From: Bacteroidales bacterium
Lineage (GTDB): Bacteria; Bacteroidota; Bacteroidia; Bacteroidales; Marinilabiliaceae
Assembly: GCA_900766825.1 (NCBI GenBank)
Contig: CAAFWU010000094.1
Location: 1-39,426 of the forward strand
Direction of reading: 5' to 3'
Length of the DNA stretch: 39,426 nt
Below are positions 8,933-16,761 of this stretch, piece after piece. The notes under the pieces were generated by a model that saw only the letters and a list, made by a program, of their open reading frames with translations, was not told the DNA's origin and made no database searches. Each line of letters opens with the position of its first letter. Position 1 is the stretch's first letter. A program made the translations under genes and the position numbers.

Positions 8933-9742
8933 ATGAGCGGAAACGACGCTAACGACAAGACCAAAGACCGAACCAACAGCCAGACCAGCAACGAGGTCAA
9001 TAACCAAACAAGCAGCCTGGCAAGCGAGCAGCTAAAGAGCCCCAACAAGATTAGGGGAGGAAGAGCCAACGCCTCGACCTTTACGCTAACGCACCAGACC
9101 GAGTTGGAGGATTACATCTTGGCCCACACGGATCCCGAGCCCGAGTTGCTGCACTATGTGGACCGCGTGACGCACCTCAGAACCATTCAGCCTCGCATGA
9201 TATCGGGTCATGCACAAGGGGCACTGCTGAAGATGTTGGTGCGAATGGTTCGCCCACGTCTGCTGCTTGAGGTGGGCACCTTTACGGGCTACTCGGCCTT
9301 GGCCATGGCGGAGGGTCTGAGCGACCCTGCGGCACGGCTGCACACCGTGGAGATAAATGATGAGCTGGAGGAAATGATAAGGGAGAACATAGGCAGGAGC
9401 GAACGGCGGGACCAGATTGTGGTGCACATTGGCACACTGGAGCAGGCTCTGAGCGATATGGAGCGGGAGCTGGGGAAGGTGGAGATAGACATGGTGTTTA
9501 TCGATGCAGACAAGCGGCACTATGCTGAGTATTACAACACCCTGCTGCCCTATGTGCGGAAGGGAGGTTTTCTGCTGGCCGACAACGTGTTGTGGGACGG
9601 TCATGTGCTGAGCCCCGCCAAGGCATCGGACCACCACACACAGGCGCTGCAGGAATTCAACGACATGGTGGCAGCCGACCCACGTGTAGAAAAGGTGATA
9701 ATGCCCGTGAGAGATGGGATAATGATGATGATGAAAAAATAG
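8933..9742 (+). CDS. SAM-dependent O-methyltransferase (family 3, COMT-like)
   Basis: Class I methyltransferase of the small-molecule O-methyltransferase family 3. The SAM-binding loop is LLEVGTFTGYSALA. The later VFIDADKRHYAEYY and GGFLLADNVLWDG carry the acidic and Asn residues that bind the metal in this family. The RMISGHAQG segment typical of Bacteroidetes members is also present. The total of 269 residues is about 55 longer than usual. The extra N-terminus is Asn/Thr/Ser/Gln-rich (NDANDKTKDRTNSQTSNE) and looks disordered. The upstream ATG is the only ATG before the conserved core, but a TTG start at the LEDYILAH segment cannot be excluded. The methyl acceptor is unknown. Confidence 0.9.
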   Translation: MSGNDANDKTKDRTNSQTSNEVNNQTSSLASEQLKSPNKIRGGRANASTFTLTHQTELEDYILAHTDPEPELLHYVDRVTHLRTIQPRMISGHAQGALLKMLVRMVRPRLLLEVGTFTGYSALAMAEGLSDPAARLHTVEINDELEEMIRENIGRSERRDQIVVHIGTLEQALSDMERELGKVEIDMVFIDADKRHYAEYYNTLLPYVRKGGFLLADNVLWDGHVLSPAKASDHHTQALQEFNDMVAADPRVEKVIMPVRDGIMMMMKK

Positions 9743-9823
9743 AAAAGTAACATTTTGACGTAATGTGAAGATTGTCAAACCTTATTTAACAACCCACAGC
9801 ATATAACAAAGGTTTGAAATCAT

Positions 9824-9831
9824 TACTTTTG
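9824..9831 (+). promoter_or_regulatory. Predicted -7 element for typA
   Basis: TACTTTTG matches TAnnTTTG and lies 21 bases before the typA ATG, giving a very short leader. No TTTG is present at the expected -33 distance. Confidence 0.5.
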
Positions 9832-9852
9832 CGCACAAAATCATTGACATAG

Positions 9853-11682
9853 ATGTCAGCAGACAAAAGCACAAATATCAGGAACGTGGCCATCATTGCC
9901 CACGTTGACCACGGCAAGACAACATTGGTGGACAAGATGCTCAAAGCCGCCAAAACATTTCGCGAGAACCAGCAGGTTGGCGACCTCCTTATGGACAACA
10001 ACGAGTTGGAGCGCGAACGCGGCATCACCATCTTGGCCAAGAACTGCGCCGTTACGTGGAACGGCTACAAGATAAACATCATAGACACCCCAGGCCACAG
10101 CGACTTCGGTGGCGAGGTGGAGCGCGTACTGAACATGGCGGACGGCTGCTTGCTGCTCGTAGACGCCTTCGAGGGTCCCATGCCTCAGACACGCTTTGTG
10201 CTTGAGAAGGCCATACAGATTGGTTTGAAGCCCATTGTGGTTATCAACAAGGTGGACAAGCCCAACTGCCGCCCCGAGGAGGTTAACGAGGCTGTGTTCG
10301 ACCTAATGTTCTCGCTCGGTGCCACCGAACATCAGTTGGACTTCTCCACCATCTACGGCTCAGCCAAAGAGAATTGGATGAGCACGGACTGGAAAAATCG
10401 CACCGACAATATCGACGCCGTATTCGACGCCATCATAAACACCATTCCAGCCCCCAAGGTTATCGAGGGCACCCCACAGATGCTCATCACCTCTATGGAG
10501 TTCTCGAGCTACACCGGTCGCATTGCAGTGGGTCGCATTCACCGTGGCGAACTCGCTGTGGGCATGGACGTTAACCTCTGCAAACGCGATGGCAGCTTGG
10601 TTAAGCAGCGCATCCGCGAGCTCTACATCTACGATGGCATGGGCAAGCAGAAGGTAGAGAAAGTGGGCTGCGGCGACATATGCGCCATTGTGGGCTTCGA
10701 GAGTTTTGACATTGGCGACACTGTGGCCGATGCCATCAACCCCGAGCCACTGCCAACCATTGCCATCGATGAGCCCACCATGTCGATGCTCTTCACCATC
10801 AACAACTCGCCCTTCTTTGGCAAGGACGGTAAGTTTGTGACCAGCCGCCACATCAAGGATCGCTTGACCAAGGAGTTGGAGAAGAACTTGGCTCTGCGTG
10901 TTGAGGATACCGACCGTGCCGATGCTTGGAACGTCTACGGACGCGGTGTGCTTCACCTCTCGGTGCTCATTGAGACCATGCGTCGCGAGGGCTACGAACT
11001 TCAGGTGGGTCAGCCACAGGTTATTATAAAAGAGATTGACGGTCAGAAGTGCGAACCCGTCGAGGAGTTGACCATAGACCTGCCAGAGGATTGCTCGGGC
11101 AAGGCCATAGAGATGGTGACCCAGCGCAAGGGAGAGCTCATAAACATGGAGCGTCATGGCGACCGCATCCATCAGGACTTCAAGATTCCCAGCCGCGGCA
11201 TCATAGGTTTGCGTACCAACCTGATGACCGCTACCGCAGGCGAAGCCGTTATGGCTCACCGTCTGCTGGGCTACGAGCCTTGGAAGGGTGCCATTGACAA
11301 ACGCACCAACGGTTCGCTCATTGCACTGGAGGGCGGCACGGCCTATGCCTATTCGCTGGATAAGCTTCAGGACCATGGCAAATTCTTCATCTCGCCTCAA
11401 GACGAGGTGTACGCCGGTCAGGTTGTGGGCGAGAACACTCGCGAGGGCGACATAGTTATCAACGTATGCAAGAGCAAGAAGCTGACCAACATGCGCTCGA
11501 AGAGTTCGGACGATGCCGTACACTTGGCACCACCCACCATCTTCAGTTTGGAGGAGGCTCTGGAGTACATTCAGGGCGATGAGTACGTTGAGGTGACCCC
11601 CCACAGCATGCGTCTGCGCAAGATATTGCTGAACGAAGCCGACCGCAAGAGGGTTATGAAACAGGCTCAGAGCGAGCAATAG
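9853..11682 (+). CDS. typA: Ribosome-binding translational GTPase TypA/BipA
   Basis: EF-G-like GTPase that binds the ribosome and supports 50S assembly and growth under stress. The 609 residues match the usual family length. The G domain shows AHVDHGKTT (from residue 16), the switch I signature ERGITI, DTPGHSDFGGEVER (D78) and NKVDKP (N132). The remainder contains the elongation-factor-type domain II, the III/V-like domains and the TypA-specific C-terminus (GLRTNLMTATAGEA). No truncation is seen. It has its own -7 element and is followed by a strong intrinsic terminator, so it is probably transcribed alone. Confidence 0.97.
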   Translation: MSADKSTNIRNVAIIAHVDHGKTTLVDKMLKAAKTFRENQQVGDLLMDNNELERERGITILAKNCAVTWNGYKINIIDTPGHSDFGGEVERVLNMADGCLLLVDAFEGPMPQTRFVLEKAIQIGLKPIVVINKVDKPNCRPEEVNEAVFDLMFSLGATEHQLDFSTIYGSAKENWMSTDWKNRTDNIDAVFDAIINTIPAPKVIEGTPQMLITSMEFSSYTGRIAVGRIHRGELAVGMDVNLCKRDGSLVKQRIRELYIYDGMGKQKVEKVGCGDICAIVGFESFDIGDTVADAINPEPLPTIAIDEPTMSMLFTINNSPFFGKDGKFVTSRHIKDRLTKELEKNLALRVEDTDRADAWNVYGRGVLHLSVLIETMRREGYELQVGQPQVIIKEIDGQKCEPVEELTIDLPEDCSGKAIEMVTQRKGELINMERHGDRIHQDFKIPSRGIIGLRTNLMTATAGEAVMAHRLLGYEPWKGAIDKRTNGSLIALEGGTAYAYSLDKLQDHGKFFISPQDEVYAGQVVGENTREGDIVINVCKSKKLTNMRSKSSDDAVHLAPPTIFSLEEALEYIQGDEYVEVTPHSMRLRKILLNEADRKRVMKQAQSEQ

Positions 11683-11738
11683 GCCAAACGCAGCGCACAA
11701 CGCACAGCACATATTGACTCAACAATAGCCAACAACGC

Positions 11739-11804
11739 AAGCCGCCATGCCCATAAATCGGTAAGTCGATTGGGGCAAGGCGGCTTTGTTTGTTTATTGT
11801 TTTT
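11739..11804 (+). terminator. Intrinsic terminator after typA
   Basis: AAGCCGCC pairs exactly with GGCGGCTT. An inner GCCC/GGGC pair sits two bases further in on each side, and a T-rich tail (TGTTTGTTTATTGTTTTT) follows. Confidence 0.85.
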
Positions 11805-11827
11805 CCGAGCCGAAGAGAGTATATTTG
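11796..11827 (+). promoter_or_regulatory. Predicted promoter of AAA/PDDEXK copy 2
   Basis: TATATTTG (11820-11827) is a -7 match. ATTG at 11796-11799 lies exactly 20 bases upstream, close to the -33 consensus TTTG. It overlaps the T-tail of the typA terminator and ends 20 bases before the chosen ATG. Confidence 0.55.
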
Positions 11828-11847
11828 GCAAAAAGAAAGGAGAAATT

Positions 11848-13425
11848 ATGGGATTATATTTCAACCCAGACGATACTCTGCTAAGCGAGATGCTTAACAC
11901 TAAGGTATTCGTGGACAAATCGGAGTTCATAGGTTTGCTAAATAGCAACTTGGGCACCGAGAACAGAAATATGTGCATAAGCCGTCCCCGTCGTTTTGGC
12001 AAAACCATGGCAGCCGTGATGGCAGCAGCCTACTATTCTTGTGGATGCAACAGTAGGCAACTCTTCGAGGGTCTCAAAATTTCTCAGCAACCCAATTGGG
12101 ACGTTTATCTCAACAAATACAATGTGCTGAGGTTGGATATTCAAGGTTTCTACGATAAGGGTTTAGGAGAAAGAGATGTTGTAGACCTACTGACAGAAGC
12201 CTTGAAAGCAGAGATGCAAGAAGAGTTTCCAGAGATAACGTTTGACAACGACATGACGTTGAGTCAAGCCATGCAAAAGGTTTTCTCAAAGACCAAACGC
12301 GGCTTTGTGGTCATCATGGATGAATATGATGTGTTGATACGTACGCAAGTGTCTCAAAGTGTTTTCTCCCACTACTTGCTCTTTCTGAACGACTTGTTTA
12401 AAAGCATAGAGATGCGTCAAGTGATAAAGTTAGCTTACATAACAGGTATTCTGCCAATAGTAAAAGAGCGGATGCAATCTAAGCTAAACAACTTCACAGA
12501 GTACTCTATGCTGAAACCTGGCGACATGGTCGAGTATATAGGTTTCACTCGCGCCGAGGTAGAAGAGTTGTGTGCAAAGCACAATATGGATTTAGGAGAG
12601 TGCTTGAACTGGTACGATGGATACCAAATAAAAAACAAAGTAGACATCTCTGCCCCCTACTCGGTTGTTAGCGCAATGCGTTCCCATGAGTACACAAGCC
12701 ATTGGACCAACACGAGTTCCTTTGAATGTCTGCGCGACTACATAAACATGGACTTTGATGGGATAAAGTCCGATGTCTGCAAACTTATGTCTGGTCAGAG
12801 TATTAGAATATGCACAGAGTTATATAACAATACTCTATCTAATTTCGAGACCAAGGATGACATATTTACATATTTAATTCATTTGGGCTACTTGTCCTAC
12901 AATGCAGACACTCAAATGGTTCAAATACCGAACCGTGAAGTGATGTGGGAATGGAAACTCTCTGTGGATAGAAGCAAAAAATATCGGTTTATTTATGAAA
13001 TGATTGAAGAGAGCCGAGATTTGCTTAATGCTACATTAGAGGCTGACGCTGAGAGAGTTGCAGAATTAATAGATAGAGCTCATGACACATACACAACAGC
13101 TCTAACCTATAATAACGAGGGCTGTTTGCAAAGTCTTATGGGCATTGCCTATTTTTATGCTCGAACGGACTACAATATAGTTATGGAGTTGCCATCGGGA
13201 CGTGGTTTTGCCAATATGGCACTCCTACCTAAAAAGGAGGGTTTAGTGCCAATTGTTGTTGAATTAAAATGGAATAAGACAACGGCTGAGGCTCTAAACC
13301 AAATAGAGACAAAGCATTATGCCAAAGCTTTGGAGAACTATGACAATAACTCCATTTTGGTGGCAGTGAACTACGACGCACAGACGAAAAAACATCAGTG
13401 CGAAATCAAAAGAGCCAAGAACTAA
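11848..13425 (+). CDS. AAA-ATPase-like protein with degenerate PD-(D/E)XK domain (copy 2)
   Basis: Paralog of the gene at 73-1683, 525 residues from the chosen start. The open frame reaches back to 11770, but that extension runs through the promoter and the typA terminator. The ATG at 11848 follows AAAGGAGAAATT and gives the family N-terminus MGLYFNPDD. The P-loop RPRRFGKT and Walker B-like VIMDEYDVLI are intact. In the nuclease-like domain the first acidic residue is replaced: the site reads GFANMALLP with N456, where copies 1 and 3 have D. The later E472-x-K474 is kept. Loss of this metal ligand suggests a weakened or changed nuclease. Codon use is visibly more A/T-rich than in typA or the flavodiiron gene. 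Function unknown. Confidence 0.88.
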   Translation: MGLYFNPDDTLLSEMLNTKVFVDKSEFIGLLNSNLGTENRNMCISRPRRFGKTMAAVMAAAYYSCGCNSRQLFEGLKISQQPNWDVYLNKYNVLRLDIQGFYDKGLGERDVVDLLTEALKAEMQEEFPEITFDNDMTLSQAMQKVFSKTKRGFVVIMDEYDVLIRTQVSQSVFSHYLLFLNDLFKSIEMRQVIKLAYITGILPIVKERMQSKLNNFTEYSMLKPGDMVEYIGFTRAEVEELCAKHNMDLGECLNWYDGYQIKNKVDISAPYSVVSAMRSHEYTSHWTNTSSFECLRDYINMDFDGIKSDVCKLMSGQSIRICTELYNNTLSNFETKDDIFTYLIHLGYLSYNADTQMVQIPNREVMWEWKLSVDRSKKYRFIYEMIEESRDLLNATLEADAERVAELIDRAHDTYTTALTYNNEGCLQSLMGIAYFYARTDYNIVMELPSGRGFANMALLPKKEGLVPIVVELKWNKTTAEALNQIETKHYAKALENYDNNSILVAVNYDAQTKKHQCEIKRAKN

Positions 13426-13465
13426 CCCAGATATAAAAACAAAATAAAAACAAATAACAACAACA

Positions 13466-14620
13466 ATGTCAGAGAACATTAAATACATTGGCGCAAGCGA
13501 CCATAATTTGGATTTGTTTGAGAGCCAATACCCCGTGCCAGAGGGCATGGCCTACAACTCCTACGTCATTATGGACGAGCAGATTGCCGTGATGGATACG
13601 GTGGATGCTTCTGTGGCCAACCGCTGGAAAGAGCGTTTGGCAGAGACCCTTGGTGGTCGCAAGCCCAACTACTTGGTTGTTCAGCACTTGGAGCCCGACC
13701 ACTCGGCTCTTATTGGTTGGTTTGCCGAGCAATATCCCGAGGCTGAGATTGTGCTATCGGCTCGTGCAGCCCAAATGTTGCCTCAGTTCTTTGGTGGCGT
13801 AACCTTCAGGACCAAAGTGGTTAAGGAGGGCGACACACTGAGCCTTGGCAACCATGAGTTGCAATTCCTGATGGCCCCCATGGTTCACTGGCCCGAGGTT
13901 ATGGTGAGCTACGAAAAGAGCACCCGTTCGCTTTTCTCGGCCGATGCCTTTGGTGAGTTTGGTGCCAACGAGGATGGCGAGGACGATGATGAGTGGGCTC
14001 CAGGCGCCCGCCGCTATTATTACAACATCTGCGGTAAATATGCAGGCCCCGTGCAGACCCTGCTCCAGAAGGCAAAGAAGGTGGCCATAGATACCGTATA
14101 CCCCCTCCACGGTCCCATACTTAGGGGCGAGATGCTGAGCGAAGCGTTGGCACACTACGAGAACTGGAGCACCTACACCCCCGAGCAGAAGGGCGTGCTT
14201 GTGGCCTACGCCTCAATTCACGGCAACACGGCAGCAGCTGCCGAGGTGCTGGCAAGCAAGTTGAGGGCTATGGGTCAGGAGGTTATGACACTGGACCTCT
14301 GCCGCACGCATGTGTCGGAGTCGTTGAGTCAGGCCATGGACCACGAGAAGTTGGTGCTGGCGGCCTCGTCGTACGATGCGGGTCTGTTTCCCCCAATGGA
14401 GGATTTGCTGCTTCACCTGAAGGCCAAAGGTTTCTGCAAACGCAGCGTGGCTTTGGTAGAGAACGGCTCGTGGGCCCCATCGGCAGGTAAGGTGATGCGC
14501 AAGATGCTCGAGGAGATGAAGGAGGTGACGATTGTGGAGCCTATGGTGACCATAAAGAGCACACTGAATGCCGAGAGCGAAGCCCAGATGGACGAAATGG
14601 TTAAGGCTATTTGCCAATAG
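13466..14620 (+). CDS. fprA: Flavodiiron protein (FprA-family A-type flavoprotein)
   Basis: Cytoplasmic oxygen- or nitric-oxide-reducing flavoprotein used by anaerobes for oxidative or nitrosative defence. The 384 residues comprise a metallo-beta-lactamase-like diiron domain and a C-terminal flavodoxin domain. All diiron ligands expected from the family are visible: H74-L-E76-P-D78-H79, H141 (MVHWPE), D160 (FSADAFGEFG) and H215 (YPLHGP). The flavodoxin FMN loop starts near residue 248 (ASIHGNTAAAAEV). No fused rubredoxin or NADH-oxidoreductase domain is present, so electrons must come from a separate donor. It starts 40 bases after the AAA/PDDEXK copy 2 stop and could be co-transcribed with it, although a functional link is not evident. 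A strong terminator follows. Confidence 0.95.
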   Translation: MSENIKYIGASDHNLDLFESQYPVPEGMAYNSYVIMDEQIAVMDTVDASVANRWKERLAETLGGRKPNYLVVQHLEPDHSALIGWFAEQYPEAEIVLSARAAQMLPQFFGGVTFRTKVVKEGDTLSLGNHELQFLMAPMVHWPEVMVSYEKSTRSLFSADAFGEFGANEDGEDDDEWAPGARRYYYNICGKYAGPVQTLLQKAKKVAIDTVYPLHGPILRGEMLSEALAHYENWSTYTPEQKGVLVAYASIHGNTAAAAEVLASKLRAMGQEVMTLDLCRTHVSESLSQAMDHEKLVLAASSYDAGLFPPMEDLLLHLKAKGFCKRSVALVENGSWAPSAGKVMRKMLEEMKEVTIVEPMVTIKSTLNAESEAQMDEMVKAICQ

Positions 14621-14652
14621 GGTTTACCAAAGACATAGCATGTTAATATAAG

Positions 14653-14697
14653 GCGAGCACCCCAAGATAGGATGGTCTTGGGGCGCTCGCTTTTTTT
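14653..14697. terminator. Terminator between fprA and AAA/PDDEXK copy 3
   Basis: GCGAGC pairs with GCTCGC, and CCCCAAGA with TCTTGGGG further in, followed by TTTTTTT on the + strand. It sits between two convergent genes, 24 bases from the end of the opposite one. The T-run serves the + strand transcript; the stem could also stop the other. Confidence 0.88.
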
Positions 14698-14720
14698 ATG
14701 TGTATGAGTGGAGAGAGAGG

Positions 14721-16301
14721 CTACTCTTGAACCTCAATTGCGCACTGATGTTGCTTGGTCTGGGAGTTGTAGGATACGCCCACGAGGACAAGACCTTTGT
14801 TTCGTCCTCTGGCAAGGGCTTGGGAATAGTCTCTCTGCTTGATTTGGTCGAGAGCCTGCTCGGGAGAGGCATCTTTTTTAAGTTCGATGATGATGGCGGG
14901 TCGGACGTATTGTGTGGGTACGAGCACAACATCGGCAAAGCCTTTGCCCGTTGGGAGTTCGGCAAAGATGTAGTAATCTTTTCGGGCGTAGAAGTAGGCC
15001 ATGAGGATGGCGCTCTGCATAGTTGCCTCTCGATTGTAGGTTAATGGGCTTGATATTTGGGCATGAGATAGGTTGAGAGCTTGTGCCACGGCATCGGCAT
15101 CGGCTCTTTCGGTGGCTTTGATTAGGTTGCGACTGGTTTGAATTATTTGTTTTACAAGGGTAAAGTCGTTGGATTCTTCCATGATGTCGAACCAAGCGGC
15201 ACGGATTTCGCCATTGGGGATGCGACAGGTGCGGGTGTCCTCGTTGTAGGCTAAATAGCCAAGATGAGTTAGGTAGGTAAAGGCATGGTCTTTTGAAGTG
15301 AAACGTTCTATGGTGTTAGTGTAACTTCTGACGTTTACTTCAACTTCTCTGCCTTTGAGCATATTGGCTATATCATCTTGAATGCCAAAGATATTTGCAT
15401 CGATGTAGAAGGTTATGGAATCGAAAGCACTGGTTGTGGTCCAATAGCTATTGTAATCGTGATTGAAGATGGAGCGGACGACCGAATTGGGATTGAAGAC
15501 ATGGCCAACGTTGTCGAAGGCATAACCATCGTACATATGTTGGCAGCGAGCATAGTCCATCTGGTTGGCGAGACATAAGTCTTTGGTTTCTTGCTCAGTA
15601 AATCCGAAATAGGGAGCAAACTTTTTGGGAGCGAGCATTGTGTACTCGCTAAAATTGTTGAGTTTGCTTTCTACACGGTCTTTGATAATGGGCAGAATGC
15701 CAGTGAGATAGGCAAGACTTATGGCACGGCGAGCCGATGAGCCTTTGAAGAGGGCATTTAATAAAAAAATATATTCGTTTCGGAGTTGATTGGAGACATT
15801 GGTCTCGCGGATGAGCACGTCGTACTCGTCAATTATTACAACAAAGGTCTCTGATGTTTGGGTATAGATTTTTGCTATTGCATCTGGGATGGAAACGCAG
15901 TGCTGAAGATCAACTTGTGGAAATTCTGCTCTTAGTTCAGAGATAATATCGTTAGACAGAAGAGATAAAACTTTTGTTCTGTCAGTAGCAGCGCTATAGA
16001 CTTCGTTGAGGTCTATGAAGATAACGTTTGCCGAATTGAGATGTTTATCCCAATGAGGACAAGAGCCTAACTTGAGATTCTGAAAAAGTTCACGACTATC
16101 GCATCCCTTTGAGTAATAGGCCACCATGAGATTGGTCATCATGGTTTTGCCAAAACGTCGGGGGCGACTAAGGCAGAGGAAGCGATTTTCGGTGTCGTAG
16201 AAGCCATTGAGCAAGGCCACCATGTCGGACTTGTCGACATAGATAGAGGAGTTGAGGGCTCTACAAAACTCTAAATTTGATGGATTAACAAACCTTGCCA
16301 T
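14721..16301 (-). CDS. AAA-ATPase-like protein with PD-(D/E)XK nuclease domain (copy 3)
   Basis: Third complete family member, 526 residues, closer to copy 1 than to copy 2 by eye. For example, YVDKSDMVALLN, RPRRFGKTMMTNL and AYYSKGCDSRELF recur with few changes. The Walker B-like segment is VVIIDEYDVLI. The nuclease-like domain keeps D in GFADVVLVP and IIIELKKD, so the PD-(D/E)XK signature is complete. It is convergent with fprA, and with copy 2 it brackets that gene as inverted paralogs. The region upstream of its start holds hairpin repeats rather than a recognizable -7 box. No signal peptide or transmembrane segment is seen. Function unknown. Confidence 0.9.
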   Translation of the reverse strand: MARFVNPSNLEFCRALNSSIYVDKSDMVALLNGFYDTENRFLCLSRPRRFGKTMMTNLMVAYYSKGCDSRELFQNLKLGSCPHWDKHLNSANVIFIDLNEVYSAATDRTKVLSLLSNDIISELRAEFPQVDLQHCVSIPDAIAKIYTQTSETFVVIIDEYDVLIRETNVSNQLRNEYIFLLNALFKGSSARRAISLAYLTGILPIIKDRVESKLNNFSEYTMLAPKKFAPYFGFTEQETKDLCLANQMDYARCQHMYDGYAFDNVGHVFNPNSVVRSIFNHDYNSYWTTTSAFDSITFYIDANIFGIQDDIANMLKGREVEVNVRSYTNTIERFTSKDHAFTYLTHLGYLAYNEDTRTCRIPNGEIRAAWFDIMEESNDFTLVKQIIQTSRNLIKATERADADAVAQALNLSHAQISSPLTYNREATMQSAILMAYFYARKDYYIFAELPTGKGFADVVLVPTQYVRPAIIIELKKDASPEQALDQIKQRDYSQALARGRNKGLVLVGVSYNSQTKQHQCAIEVQE

Positions 16302-16474
16302 GGTACTAAAATATTTCGATGAGAAATTTTGCCTTTAAATTACTCAAAAACCGCAGTAAGTCAAAAGCTAAAGTTTCGCTACGCTTCAAAGGGCAGCACT
16401 TCGTGGGAAGAAGATAGCCCCCTCACAAGTGTACGTTATGGAAGGGAGGAGGGAAGAATGATGATTAAAACTTC

Positions 16475-16663
16475 AGGGCGTTGCCCTTCGGATGTTCTGC
16501 TGCCCTTTCAGGGCGAGGAGTAGTGTGGGGGTGGAATACCGAGACCCAGGGCGTTGGCTTCGCCGACGTTTTCAGCGGCATGACAAAGTCCAAGCAAGCT
16601 TGGCCTCTGCGCATGCCATAAGAAAACGTTGCCCTTGGCTTTGTTCTGTTGCCCCTTCGGGGC
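16475..16663 (+). repeat. Intergenic hairpin repeats (REP-like, inverted orientation)
   Basis: The gene-free stretch 16302-16679 contains a series of small hairpins. AGGGC-GTT-GCCCT (16475-16487) is followed by GCCCT-TTC-AGGGC (16502-16514). A second set ends in GCCCC-TTC-GGGGC (16651-16663). A partial copy near 16550 reads CCCAGGGCGTTGGC. The link GATGTTCTGCT in the first set resembles TTTGTTCTGTT in the second. Triloops GTT and TTC are the complements of the AAC and GAA loops in the repeats around the transposase at 28992-29447, so these are probably distant relatives. I see no gene here. Confidence 0.65.
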
Positions 16664-16679
16664 GATGGTACTTGGTTGG

Positions 16680-16734
16680 AAAACAAAAGCCCCATTGCTC
16701 GGGAGCCAGTATGTTAGGCTGGGGAGCAATGGGG
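16680..16734 (-). terminator. Terminator of the polysaccharide utilization operon
   Basis: CCCCATTGCTC pairs perfectly with GAGCAATGGGG (11 bp), with an inner AGCC/GGCT stem. On the - strand the stem is followed by CTTTTGTTTTCC. It lies just after the GH5 stop codon. Confidence 0.82.
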
Positions 16735-16761
16735 GGATGCTGTTATAAAAGGGGCGAGTGG

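Noticed and set aside
10360..11712. 450-codon open frame antisense to typA
   Set aside because: It lies wholly on the opposite strand of a clear typA gene and has no recognizable domain. Long antisense frames arise here because the real genes avoid TTA, CTA and TCA codons.
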